The notes under the pieces: generated by a model
Told to the model about the DNA's origin: nothing
Database searches by the model: none
What the model saw: the letters and a program-made list of their open reading frames with translations, nothing else
Shown here: piece after piece, positions 17,737 through 25,796 of the stretch
How the letters are laid out: every line of letters starts with the position of its first letter
How positions within the stretch are numbered: position 1 is the stretch's first letter
Made by a program: the position numbers and the translations under genes
Assembly: GCA_964398055.1 (NCBI GenBank)
Contig: CAYNLK010000031.1
Span: forward strand, 8,888 to 72,887
DNA from: CAYNLK01 sp964398055
Lineage (GTDB): Bacteria; Chloroflexota; Anaerolineae; 4572-78; J111
Reading direction: 5' to 3'
DNA length: 64,000 bases

Positions 17737-18227
17737 AATTCAGGTATTGCTTCAAGGTCAACGCTCCGCTAAAAGCCGTCACCGACTTTCACCGCCGGTC
17801 GGCCAGCATGGCAGCCATCACGCCGCCGCCGGTGATGGTCAAGCTTCACGCCGCGCCGCCCCGGCTGGCCGAAGGCGACGAAATGGATTTTACCCTGTGG
17901 CTGGGACCATTGCCCATCCGCTGGCAGGCCCGCATTGAAGAGGTGAGCGAAACCGGTTTCGTGGATCGACAACTGGACGGCCCGTTTGGCCGGTGGGACC
18001 ATCGCCACACTTTCAAGCTGGTCGATGAGACGACCACCCTGGTGATCGACGAGATCGAGTTCGAGCTGGCCAGGAGTCCGTTCAAAGCTGCCATCGGCCT
18101 GGGGATGGGGTTGACTCTGCCGCTGCTCTTTGCTTACCGGGGTTGGAAAACCCGCCGTTTTCTGAAAAATTCACAATTCCAGACAACTCAACCAGCTATC
18201 CCGGAGAATTCGAATGTTTATCGATAG
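17733..18227 (+). CDS. SRPBCC (START-like) ligand-binding protein
   Basis: The 164-residue product fits the SRPBCC helix-grip fold: an N-terminal strand (KFRYCFKVNAPLKAV), a beta meander with MDFTLWLGPLPIRWQARIEEV, LDGPFGRWDHRHTFKLV and TTLVIDEIEFEL. A long C-terminal helix follows, GIGLGMGL-like and ending in RGWKTRRFL. Such proteins bind hydrophobic ligands. It overlaps the epimerase gene by 4 nt and the following permease gene by 14 nt, so all belong to one operon. Pairing of an SRPBCC protein with a TIGR01777 epimerase is common; joint action on a lipid-like molecule is an inference. Confidence 0.78.
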   Translation: MKFRYCFKVNAPLKAVTDFHRRSASMAAITPPPVMVKLHAAPPRLAEGDEMDFTLWLGPLPIRWQARIEEVSETGFVDRQLDGPFGRWDHRHTFKLVDETTTLVIDEIEFELARSPFKAAIGLGMGLTLPLLFAYRGWKTRRFLKNSQFQTTQPAIPENSNVYR

Positions 18228-19434
18228 AACTGCCCCGCGCCCCCTGAATTTGGGCCTGAGCCTGAAAAGATTTGTCAGCCCGCTGTTTCTGTACCTGGCC
18301 TGGCAGGAAATCTGGCGCTATCGCGGCCGGTACTTCTTGATCAGCCTGGTCATTGCCCTGATCACGGTTCTGGTCCTGTTCATCGCCGGCCTGGCCGAGG
18401 GGTTAGGCGCGGGTAACCGGGAATACCTGGAAAAACTGAACGCCGATCTGATCGTGTATCAAGATAGCGTTGATCTATCCATCCCTTCCAGCCGGTTGGA
18501 TCGCGCCAGGCTGAATGGCGTCCGCCGGATCGAGGGGGTCAAAGCGGTCGGTTCGCTGGGCTTCAGCAATGCCGTCATTGTTCTGGCTGAGACTGAAGAG
18601 CCGTTGAAGATTTCGCTGATTGGGGTGGAACCGGGCCAGCCGGGTGAGCCGCCGGCCTACGTGGGTCGGGGCCTGGCCGGCAAGCGGGCCAGAGAAGCCA
18701 TCATCGACCGGAATGTGGCCTTGCGGACAGATCTCGAGGTCGGCGACGAGTTCACCATCAAAACAGTCCAGGGTACGGCTGAAAAGTTCTATACCCTGAT
18801 GGTGGCCGGCATCACTGATGGCCGGCAATATTCCATTCAACCGTCGGTTTTTGTGCCGCACCTCACCTGGGACCGGATCAAGCCCAGGGCCGGCGAGTCT
18901 GAAGGCGCTGATTTGATTTTTAACAACATTGCCGTGCAATTGGACAATCCGGCCGACCAGGAGACTATGGCCGCCCAGATCGAGCAGCGGGTGCGGAATG
19001 TTGAGGCGGTTGACCGGGTCACGGCCTACGAAAACACGCCGGGCTACCAGGCTCAGCAAAGCACGCTGCGTACCCAACGCATCTTCACTCTGCTGATCGG
19101 CGTGCTGGTCATTGGCGGCTTTTTTCAGATCCAAACCCTGCAGAAGGTGGCCCAGATCGGTATGCTCAAGGCTATCGGTGTGGCCAACCTGACGATTATT
19201 CTGGCCTTCATCTTCCAGATTGTACTTATTACCATCCTGGGAGTGGCCATTGGCAGCGTCGGTACGCTGCTGCTGTCGTTGAGCTTTCCGGTCACCATCC
19301 CAATTGTCTTTACCCCCCAGAGTATTGTGGCCGCGGTGGTCTCGCTGTTGATCATTGGGCCGCTGGGCGGGCTGGTCTCTTTAAGAATTTTACTGAAAGT
19401 TGAACCCTTACGGGCGTTAGGGTTAGCCTCATGA
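18214..19434 (+). CDS. ABC transporter permease (MacB/DevC-like, FtsX fold)
   Basis: This 406-residue protein has one N-terminal transmembrane helix (FLISLVIALITVLVLFIAGL) and a periplasmic-type domain (about residues 60-280). Three C-terminal helices follow, in FtsX order (IFTLLIGVLVIGGFFQIQTL, VAQIGMLKAIG, the VVSLLIIGPLGGLVSL end). It works with the ATPase encoded next, whose gene overlaps by 4 nt. Export of a lipid or lipoprotein is typical for the family; the substrate is unknown. The position behind a light-responsive regulator suggests envelope remodelling under photo-oxidative stress. Confidence 0.85.
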   Translation: MFIDRTAPRPLNLGLSLKRFVSPLFLYLAWQEIWRYRGRYFLISLVIALITVLVLFIAGLAEGLGAGNREYLEKLNADLIVYQDSVDLSIPSSRLDRARLNGVRRIEGVKAVGSLGFSNAVIVLAETEEPLKISLIGVEPGQPGEPPAYVGRGLAGKRAREAIIDRNVALRTDLEVGDEFTIKTVQGTAEKFYTLMVAGITDGRQYSIQPSVFVPHLTWDRIKPRAGESEGADLIFNNIAVQLDNPADQETMAAQIEQRVRNVEAVDRVTAYENTPGYQAQQSTLRTQRIFTLLIGVLVIGGFFQIQTLQKVAQIGMLKAIGVANLTIILAFIFQIVLITILGVAIGSVGTLLLSLSFPVTIPIVFTPQSIVAAVVSLLIIGPLGGLVSLRILLKVEPLRALGLAS

Positions 19435-20162
19435 CGAAATACATTTCTGACAATATTCTGGAAACCTGTCTGGTCACCAAAACCTACAAGGTTGACAACA
19501 ACACCATCAAAGCGGTTGATGAGGTCTCGATTGGGGTGAAAGCCGGCGAATTTACAGCTATTGTTGGGCCGAGCGGCTCCGGCAAAACGACCCTGCTGGC
19601 CATGCTGGCCGGTCTCCTCACGCCCACCGACGGGGCTATTGTGATTAACGGCCAGGAACTGGGAAAAATGAGCGAGTCGCAGCGGACCAAATTCCGCCGG
19701 CAAAAGGTCGGTTTCACCTTTCAGGACAGCAATCTGGTGCCCTATCTGACCGTGCAGGAAAATGTCGAGTTGATGTTGAAGTTGAACAACCAATACGACC
19801 GGCCCAACCGCGAGCGGGCCAGAGAGCTGCTGGTCAAGCTGGGGCTGGGGGAGCGGCTGAAGAATCTGCCCTCGCAACTGTCGGGCGGGCAGCAGCAGCG
19901 GGTGGCCATTGCCCGAGCCCTGATCCACAACCCGGATATCGTGCTGGCCGATGAGCCAACCGCCAGTCTGGACACCGAACGGGCCTTTCAAGTGGTCGAA
20001 ACCCTGGCCGGCTTGATCAAAACCGAACGTCTGGCCGGCATTATGGTGACCCACGACCTGCGCATGACCCGCTACGTGGACAAAATCATCCAGATGCAGG
20101 ACGGCAAAGTCAAGCAGGTCCTGACCGACAAAGAGCAGATCAAAGCCTTTTCCCAAAATTAG
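19431..20162 (+). CDS. ABC transporter ATP-binding protein (LolD/MacB/DevA type)
   Basis: The 243-residue ATPase shows Walker A (GPSGSGKTT), a Q-loop (FTFQDSNLVPYLT), the LSGGQQQRVAIARAL signature, Walker B (IVLADEPTASLD) and a switch His (MVTHDLRM). It pairs with the preceding permease gene (ATGA overlap). The repeat at 20199-20350 lies 36 nt after the stop and may end the transcript. Confidence 0.92.
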   Translation: MTKYISDNILETCLVTKTYKVDNNTIKAVDEVSIGVKAGEFTAIVGPSGSGKTTLLAMLAGLLTPTDGAIVINGQELGKMSESQRTKFRRQKVGFTFQDSNLVPYLTVQENVELMLKLNNQYDRPNRERARELLVKLGLGERLKNLPSQLSGGQQQRVAIARALIHNPDIVLADEPTASLDTERAFQVVETLAGLIKTERLAGIMVTHDLRMTRYVDKIIQMQDGKVKQVLTDKEQIKAFSQN

Positions 20163-20198
20163 ATACATTCGATTCATTCGAAGTGACTATCCACCCAG

Positions 20199-20350
20199 CA
20201 TGTCATTTCGACCCGCAAAGCGGGGAGAAATCCCTATAAAGGTACTTTTTATCCGAATTTTGGCAGGCATAAGGTCAATTTTAGCCAGCGGCCCGCTTTT
20301 TAGTTGCTGCTCTTCAGGGATTTCTCGGCCTTTGGCCTCGAAATGACATG
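20199..20350. repeat. TGTCATTTCGA palindromic repeat, copy 3 (complete)
   Basis: Left arm CATGTCATTTCGA-CCCGCAAAGCGGG-GAGAAATCCCT and right arm CAGGGATTTCTCG-GCCTTTGGCC-TCGAAATGACATG flank about 75 bp. The variable palindromes inside the arms (CCCGC/GCGGG, GGCC/GGCC) differ from those of the other copies. Confidence 0.85.
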
Positions 20351-20392
20351 CCTGGAAAGTTACATTCGAATCGAAATGCAAGGAAGTAGAAA

Positions 20393-21931
20393 ATGACACG
20401 CGTGGTAGTAATCGGCGCCGGCATCGGCGGGCTGACGACCGCGGCGATACTGGCCAGAGCCGGTTTGGACGTAACCGTTTTGGAAGCGCATATTTATCCC
20501 GGCGGTTGCGCCGGGACTTTTTTTCACCAGGGCTATCGTTTTGACGCCGGGGCTACCCTGGCTGGCGGCTTCTATCCCGGCGGCCCGATGGATCTGGTCG
20601 TCCAGGCCGCCGGCCTGGCAGAGTGGCCGGCCAGGGCCAGCCAGCCGGTGATGGCGGTCCACCTGCCGGATGGCAGCCGGGTAACCCGCTGGAGCGACGA
20701 GCGACGTTGGCTGGAACAGATCGCGGCTTTTGGGAGTGAGGCCGAGCCTTTCTGGCGCTGGCAGGAACGCGCCGCCGATGCCCTGTGGGAGCTGGCCCTG
20801 CGTAACCCGGCCTGGCCGCCCCAAACCGTGGCTGAGGGACTCCAACTGGCCCGGACCGGCCTGAGCTGGCTGGGGCGCGACCTGCGCCGCCTTGACCCGA
20901 CCCTACTCGCCGATGCCTTCCGCCCGGTGGCCGCCCATCTACGGGGCGCGCCCGACCGGCTGCGGCTCTTTGTGGATGCCCAACTCCTCATCGCCGCCCA
21001 GACCACCAGCCGCTACGCCAACGCCCTCTACGGCGCGGCGGCGCTCGATTTGCCGCGGCGGGGTGTGGTTCACCTGACCGGCGGCATGGGCGCCATCGCC
21101 GACACGCTGGCCGAGACATTCACCCGCCATGGCGGCCAACTGCATTATCGCCAGGCAGCGAGCCGGATTGTGGTCGAACGGGGCCGGCCGGTCGCCGTGG
21201 AGACAGAGCGCCGCGGCCGGGTAGAGAGTTTTCCGGCCGACCTGGTGGTGGCCAATTTGACTCCCTGGAACATCGCCCGGCTGCTCGGCGACCATGCCCC
21301 GCGCCGCCTGCGCCATTTGCCGCCCCAACCCCGGGCTGGCTGGGGGGCTTTTGTGGCCTACGTGGGTCTGGATGGCCGCGCCGTACCCGCCGACCTGCCC
21401 CTGCACCATCAAATTGTGATCCGGGAACCGCTAGGCGAGGGCAACACCGTTTTTCTCTCCCTGAGTCCGGCCTGGGATACCGAGCGAGCGCCGGCCGGAC
21501 AACGCGCCCTCACCCTGAGCACCCACACCGACCTATCGACCTGGTGGCGGCTGTTTGAGCAGGACCGGGCCGCCTACCAAGCGCGCCAGGCCGACTACAC
21601 CGAGCGTCTGCTGGCCGCGGCGGAGGCGGCCCTGCCCGGTCTGCGGGAGGCGACCAGCCTGATTCTGCCCGGCACGCCGGTTACCTTCCAACGCTTTACC
21701 GGGCGGGCCTGGGGTTGGGTGGGCGGTTTTCCCCAGACCAGTCTCTTGCGGGTCTGGGGGCCGCGACTGACTCCGAATTTGTGGCTCGTAGGCGACAGCA
21801 TCTTCCCTGGCCAATCGACCGCGGCCGTGGCCCTGGGCGGGCTGCGGGTGGCCCACAGTATCCTGGCCCAGGTTAAGGTGGCCGGCCGGGAACGCTCTCT
21901 GGTTTGTCTGGCTCACTCTGAGGGAGTCTAA
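20393..21931 (+). CDS. FAD-dependent phytoene desaturase/CrtI-like oxidoreductase
   Basis: The 512-residue protein starts RVVVIGAGIGGLTTAAILARAG, the FAD-binding beta-alpha-beta, followed by VLEAHIYPGGCAGTF. It ends with LWLVGDSIFPGQSTAAVALGGLRVAHSI, the C-terminal FAD motif of carotenoid desaturases and isomerases (CrtI, CrtD, CrtISO). VHLTGGMGAIADTLAETF in the middle is also typical. The exact carotenoid step cannot be assigned and no crtB or crtE is in the window. Placement close to the CarH-like gene, a known regulator of carotenoid genes, supports a pigment role. It follows a palindromic repeat and probably starts a new transcript. Confidence 0.8.
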   Translation: MTRVVVIGAGIGGLTTAAILARAGLDVTVLEAHIYPGGCAGTFFHQGYRFDAGATLAGGFYPGGPMDLVVQAAGLAEWPARASQPVMAVHLPDGSRVTRWSDERRWLEQIAAFGSEAEPFWRWQERAADALWELALRNPAWPPQTVAEGLQLARTGLSWLGRDLRRLDPTLLADAFRPVAAHLRGAPDRLRLFVDAQLLIAAQTTSRYANALYGAAALDLPRRGVVHLTGGMGAIADTLAETFTRHGGQLHYRQAASRIVVERGRPVAVETERRGRVESFPADLVVANLTPWNIARLLGDHAPRRLRHLPPQPRAGWGAFVAYVGLDGRAVPADLPLHHQIVIREPLGEGNTVFLSLSPAWDTERAPAGQRALTLSTHTDLSTWWRLFEQDRAAYQARQADYTERLLAAAEAALPGLREATSLILPGTPVTFQRFTGRAWGWVGGFPQTSLLRVWGPRLTPNLWLVGDSIFPGQSTAAVALGGLRVAHSILAQVKVAGRERSLVCLAHSEGV

Positions 21932-21997
21932 CTGAGGCATGGTCATAAATATCAAAAGGTAGCATAATACCGGTTAGAAATCACTCAACCGCGTGTT

Positions 21998-22103
21998 ATG
22001 TCATTTCGAACGGAGCGTAGCGGAGTGAGAAATCCCTGAAACCGTGTCTTGCAAGCAGCCTACTTGGGGATTTCTCGCTCCTATCGTCGCTCGAAATGAC
22101 ATG
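21998..22103. repeat. TGTCATTTCGA palindromic repeat, copy 4 (complete)
   Basis: ATGTCATTTCGA ... GAGAAATCCCT and GGGGATTTCTCG ... CTCGAAATGACAT form the arms, with a short (about 30 bp) centre. It lies in the 357-nt gap before the ChuX-like gene. Confidence 0.85.
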
Positions 22104-22189
22104 TTTGAGGTCGATTTTAAACACAAATGAATTATGACCACTCCTCGTCTAACTGAGCCTGATTACTCACTACCGGGAGTAAAAGAAAG

Positions 22190-22263
22190 AACTCAGAGAG
22201 CGCAGAGTTACGCTGAGTTTTTCTTAAATTTATCTCTGTGTTGGCTCTGTGAAACTCTGTGTA
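22190..22263. repeat. Imperfect palindromic CGCAGAGTT / AACTCTGTG repeat
   Basis: The left half has ACTCAGAGAGCGCAGAGTT and the right half has CTCTGTG three times, with an AT-rich centre. It ends about 25 nt before the start of the ChuX-like gene. Nothing else was recognised in 21932-22288. Confidence 0.65.
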
Positions 22264-22288
22264 ATTTTATTTTCGGAGAAGTGACTTA

Positions 22289-22789
22289 ATGAGTGACCAA
22301 GCTTCACCCGAACAGCCCGCCTGGTTCAACGCGGTGCAAACGTACCTGGCTAATCACCCCAACGCCCGGGCCATCGACATTGCCCAGGCCGTCGGCTGCA
22401 CCGAGGCTGATGCCCTGAGCCTTCTCTCGGATGAGGTGTGGACCATTCCCGGCCCGGCTTTGCTCCAGGTGTTGGCTGAAATCAAAAACTGGACGCGGGT
22501 TATGGTCCTCATCCGCAACGGCGACGCCGTCGCCGAGGTGGAAGCGCCGGGCGACGGCTGGTATCAGCGCGGCGACTGGCTCAACTGGATTGCGGAAGGG
22601 TATAATCTGCATATTCGGGCTGCCGCCACGGACCACATTCTGGCGTTGGTGCGGCCCGGCAAGCACGGGCCGACCGCCAGCTTCAATCTGGTCAATCGGG
22701 CCGGGCAGGTCTTTTGCCGTTTTTATGCCCGCACCGCCGTGGATCAGGAGCGGTTGGTGACTTTTTGCGCTCCCTATCGAAAAGTATAA
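22289..22789 (+). CDS. ChuX/HutX-like (haem-utilisation fold) protein
   Basis: The 166-residue protein has an N-terminal helical part resembling a small winged helix (DIAQAVGCTEADALSLL). The second half is beta-rich: TRVMVLIRNGDAVAEVE, LHIRAAATDHILALVRPGKHGPTASFNLVN, QVFCRFYARTAVDQ. The order and the His/strand pattern fit the ChuX/HutX family, which binds haem in the cytoplasm. The assignment is by pattern only. A CGGAG ribosome binding site precedes the ATG, and the next gene (DICT) follows after a short duplication. Confidence 0.55.
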   Translation: MSDQASPEQPAWFNAVQTYLANHPNARAIDIAQAVGCTEADALSLLSDEVWTIPGPALLQVLAEIKNWTRVMVLIRNGDAVAEVEAPGDGWYQRGDWLNWIAEGYNLHIRAAATDHILALVRPGKHGPTASFNLVNRAGQVFCRFYARTAVDQERLVTFCAPYRKV

Positions 22790-22888
22790 AGCTCGTTTAA
22801 GTACAAGTGACCGGAACTTAAACATTTGAGCTAAACGCTCTTCCTCAAGCAAAAAGTGCCGGTCACTTTTCATATCGAAAAGTATAAA
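22775..22888. repeat. Segment bounded by a 16-bp direct repeat, with an internal hairpin
   Basis: TATCGAAAAGTATAAA occurs at 22775-22790 (including the stop codon of the ChuX-like gene) and again at 22873-22888. Between them AAGTGACCGG (22806-22815) and CCGGTCACTT (22859-22868) form 10-bp inverted arms. It looks like a local duplication or the footprint of a small insertion. Confidence 0.65.
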
Positions 22889-22909
22889 TTCTCTGCCGGA
22901 AGGAAAACC

Positions 22910-23491
22910 ATGTCTAACAAAATTTTTGAAACCTTTTATTACCGGATGATGCCGCTGTTCAAGCCGCAGGCCGAACAGATTCTAACCATTAGCGCGCCGG
23001 AGGATTTTCGGAGGGTCGCTTTCCGCTACACCTTCTCGGTGGAGGCGATGACCAAGATTAGCCACATCATCGAAGACATGGTCATTCGCACCCCGGCCGT
23101 TGCCGACCTGCACGTCTCTTTTCAATACCTGTCACGCCTGTTGCCGCAGCATGACCGTTACCGCCGGGTGGCTCAAGCCGCCCGGAAATTGTGGCTCTAT
23201 GGCACTTACGACACCCCGGCCGCAACCTTAGACTTCTTACCGCGGGCCACCATCATCGACACCAGTGGGACCACCTTGATGCAGTACTGGTTTGTGGTAG
23301 CTTACGGGCCGGGGGTGGGGATGTCGCTGGTAGCCGAGGAAATCCCGGCTATGACCGGCGCAGAACGGTTCTACGAAGGTTTCTACACCTTTGAGTTGGA
23401 TGTGGCCTACCAGCTCAACCTCATTCTGCACCAGATTTATCCAGACCAGGTGCGTCGCCCCATTCCGCCTGAACAGCTTGAAAACTCATGA
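22910..23491 (+). CDS. DICT-domain-like sensory protein
   Basis: From the ATG at 22910 (GGAAGG 8-13 nt upstream) the product is 193 residues; a GTG at 22856 is in frame but lies in the duplicated segment. The pattern VAFRYTFSVEAMTKISHIIED, LWLYGTYDTPAA, IIDTSGTTLMQYWFVVAYGPG, and ERFYEGFYTFELDVAYQLNLIL fits the DICT domain, named for its association with diguanylate cyclases and two-component proteins. Here it stands alone. The 4-nt overlap with the next gene indicates an operon. Ligand and output unknown. Confidence 0.55.
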   Translation: MSNKIFETFYYRMMPLFKPQAEQILTISAPEDFRRVAFRYTFSVEAMTKISHIIEDMVIRTPAVADLHVSFQYLSRLLPQHDRYRRVAQAARKLWLYGTYDTPAATLDFLPRATIIDTSGTTLMQYWFVVAYGPGVGMSLVAEEIPAMTGAERFYEGFYTFELDVAYQLNLILHQIYPDQVRRPIPPEQLENS

Positions 23492-25086
23492 TTCATGAAT
23501 CAGGAACTGAGCTAATATTGGTCACCGGCGCCACCGGCTACGTTGGCGGACGGCTGGTGCCGCGGTTGCTGGCGGCCGGCTACCGGGTGCGCTGCCTGGT
23601 GCGAGACCCGGCTCGCTTGCAGGGGCGGCCCTGGTTGGCCCAGGTGGAGCTGCTTGAGGGCGATGTCCTCCGGCCTGAGAGCCTGGCCGCGGCCATGCAA
23701 GGTGTGAACGCGGCTTATTACCTGATTCACAGCATGAGCGGCAGCGCCGATTTCCACCAGCGAGATCTGCTCGCCGCCCGCAACTTTGGCCAGGCAGCCA
23801 GAGCCGCCGGGGTCAAACGGCTGATCTACCTGGGGGGGCTGGGCGAGCCTGAGGCCAACCTCTCCCGCCACCTGCGCTCGCGCCAGGAAACGGGTCAGGC
23901 GCTGCGCGAAGCCGGCGTGCCGGTAACGGAATTTAGAGCCGCCATCATCGTCGGTTCGGGTAGCGTTTCTTTTGAGATGATCCGCTACCTGACCGAGCGC
24001 ATCCCGGTGATGATCTGCCCCCGCTGGGTTTTTACCCGCGTCCAGCCGATTGCCATTCGCAACGTGTTGGATTACCTGGCGGCTGCCCTGGAGACGCCGG
24101 CGAGCGCCGGTCAAATTATCGAGATTGGCGGGAAAGACGTACTGACCTACGGCCAGATGATGCTGGGCTATGCTGAGGTGCGGGGCCTGCGGCGCTATTT
24201 GCTGGCCGTGCCGGTTTTGACCCCCCGCCTCTCGGCCTACTGGGTCCACTGGATGACGCCGATTCCGGCCGAAATTGCTCGCCCGCTCATCGAGGGGCTG
24301 CGCAACGAGGTCGTAGTGCGCACCGACACAGCTCGCCAGCTCTTCCCCCAGATTGAACCGCTGGATTACCGCTGCGCCGTCCAACTGGCGCTGGCTAAGT
24401 TGGAGGCCGGTCAGGTTGAAACGGCCTGGAGCGATGCCCTGGTCACCAGCCAGGGCGACATCCCGCCGGTTGTGCTGACCACCCAGGCCGGCATGATTAT
24501 CGAGCGGCGGCAACAACTGGTCGCTGCGCCGCCGGCAGCGGTTTTTCGGGCCTTTACCGGTTTGGGGGGGGCGCAAGGCTGGCTCTATTTTGACTGGGCC
24601 TGGGAAGGGCGCGGTCTGCTCGACCGAATGGTCGGCGGGGTAGGCTTGCGCCGCGGCCGGCGCGACCCGGTCGAGCTGCGGGTGGGCGACGCTCTGGATT
24701 TTTGGCGGGTGGAAGCGGTTGAAGCCGACCGGCTGCTGCGCCTGCGGGCCGAGATGAAGGTGCCCGGCCGGGCCTGGCTGCAATTTGAGGCCCGGCCAGA
24801 GCAGGGGCAGACTCGCCTGATCCAAACAGCCTTTTTTGCGCCGAAGGGCCTGTTTGGCTGGCTGTACTGGTACGGTCTGTATCCCATCCACAGCCTGATC
24901 TTTTCCGGGCTGGTGCAGCGGCTGGCCTGGCTGGCCGAAACCCACTACCACGGCGAGCCGCCGCTGGCCGCCCGCATTGCCGCCAAAAGGCAGCGCCAAC
25001 TCATCGGCGCAGTTTTGATCACGTTAGCCGGCCTGTTGCTCATTGCTGCGGCCATCCTCGGTTGGCGGCGAATGTCCAGAAGCTAG
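23488..25086 (+). CDS. NAD(P)-binding/DUF2867 protein (NmrA-like SDR fused to a SRPBCC-type domain)
   Basis: The 532-residue product begins with an atypical SDR domain: LILVTGATGYVGGRLVPRLL, LEGDVLRPESLAAAM, YYLIHSM, KRLIYLGGLG, FRAAIIVGSGS. From about residue 345 comes the DUF2867 part (RRQQLVAAPPAAVFRAFTGLGG, LEGRVGDALDFWRVE-like strands, FFAPKGLFGWLYWYGLYPIHSLIF). A C-terminal transmembrane helix follows (LIGAVLITLAGLLLIAAAIL). This fusion is recurrent near photolyase and CarH/LitR genes. It is predicted to be membrane-anchored and to handle a lipophilic substrate. Its stop overlaps the convergent DoxX gene by 4 nt. Confidence 0.82.
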   Translation: MIHESGTELILVTGATGYVGGRLVPRLLAAGYRVRCLVRDPARLQGRPWLAQVELLEGDVLRPESLAAAMQGVNAAYYLIHSMSGSADFHQRDLLAARNFGQAARAAGVKRLIYLGGLGEPEANLSRHLRSRQETGQALREAGVPVTEFRAAIIVGSGSVSFEMIRYLTERIPVMICPRWVFTRVQPIAIRNVLDYLAAALETPASAGQIIEIGGKDVLTYGQMMLGYAEVRGLRRYLLAVPVLTPRLSAYWVHWMTPIPAEIARPLIEGLRNEVVVRTDTARQLFPQIEPLDYRCAVQLALAKLEAGQVETAWSDALVTSQGDIPPVVLTTQAGMIIERRQQLVAAPPAAVFRAFTGLGGAQGWLYFDWAWEGRGLLDRMVGGVGLRRGRRDPVELRVGDALDFWRVEAVEADRLLRLRAEMKVPGRAWLQFEARPEQGQTRLIQTAFFAPKGLFGWLYWYGLYPIHSLIFSGLVQRLAWLAETHYHGEPPLAARIAAKRQRQLIGAVLITLAGLLLIAAAILGWRRMSRS

Positions 25087-25580
25087 AGTGCTGTCCTCTC
25101 CGCCTCCGGTTCCAGCCGGCCGCCGCGGACTGTGCCACCCAGCACCAACCCTGCGCCGATCAGTACCAGATTCTTGATAATGTATTGCCCTTCCAACGTC
25201 AGGCCGAAGGGGAAGACGGTCCAGGTTGCCTCCGGCAGAAGCAGCAACGGCAGGGCCGTCCCCGGCATCTGCAAAAAGAGCAGCAACAGGGTCAGCCGCA
25301 TGAATATACCAAATATCAGGCCCAGCCCGATCAGCATTTCCCAGATAGCCAGGATGGGCAGGAACAGATCGGGATCGACAAAGTAGATGGTATTGCGGAC
25401 CAAATCCTCGGCCGGACTGAGACCGGGGGCCAATTTCAGCGCCCCAAACCAGAAAAAGACGATGCCCAGGCCGATACGTAGAACAATCAAGCCGTAGCGA
25501 GCCATCCCGTGGGTAATCCAGCGGTCAACTCGATCAAAATTTGTTTGCAGCAGCTCGTAACTCAGCGCAGAGAGCCTCAT
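25083..25580 (-). CDS. DoxX family membrane protein
   Basis: The 165-residue protein has four predicted transmembrane helices: YGLIVLRIGLGIVFFWFGAL, LPILAIWEMLIGLGLIFGIF, LTLLLLFLQMPGTALPLLLL and IIKNLVLIGAGLVLGG. The LRIGLGIVFFWFGALKL start is typical of DoxX. These proteins are associated with redox balance, for instance thiosulfate oxidation or superoxide complexes. It runs against the DUF2867 gene with a 4-nt overlap of ends. The upstream region is AT-rich with no clear promoter. Confidence 0.78.
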   Translation of the reverse strand: MRLSALSYELLQTNFDRVDRWITHGMARYGLIVLRIGLGIVFFWFGALKLAPGLSPAEDLVRNTIYFVDPDLFLPILAIWEMLIGLGLIFGIFMRLTLLLLFLQMPGTALPLLLLPEATWTVFPFGLTLEGQYIIKNLVLIGAGLVLGGTVRGGRLEPEAERTAL

Positions 25581-25727
25581 GGTATCGTTCCTCCTGCAAG
25601 ATTGATTAATCTACTCAGTCAAAATTTTGCGTAAATTTTCACAAAATAACTGTACAAAAAATGGATTAAACTGGGCTTAAATTAACGTTAAGCAAAGATT
25701 AAGATGTGACTGGGTTGTTAACATTGT

Positions 25728-25756
25728 GTAGGGGCGCAAGGCCATTGCGCCCCTAC
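25728..25756. repeat. Palindrome GTAGGGGCGCAA / TTGCGCCCCTAC
   Basis: Perfect 12-bp arms enclose a 5-nt loop, between the M50 protease stop and the DoxX gene start on the minus strand. A related core (GTAGGGGCGAATGGCATTCGCCC) lies in the MITE-like element at 55004-55113. Confidence 0.8.
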
Positions 25757-25796
25757 CATCGCACCTGTATTTTGCATGCGTGAATATCGAACCAGG

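Noticed and set aside
23512..24999. 495-codon open frame on the minus strand opposite the NAD-binding/DUF2867 gene
   Set aside because: Composition is Gly/Gln/His-rich with no motif; it is the usual shadow of a high-GC gene, and the opposite strand encodes a clear family.
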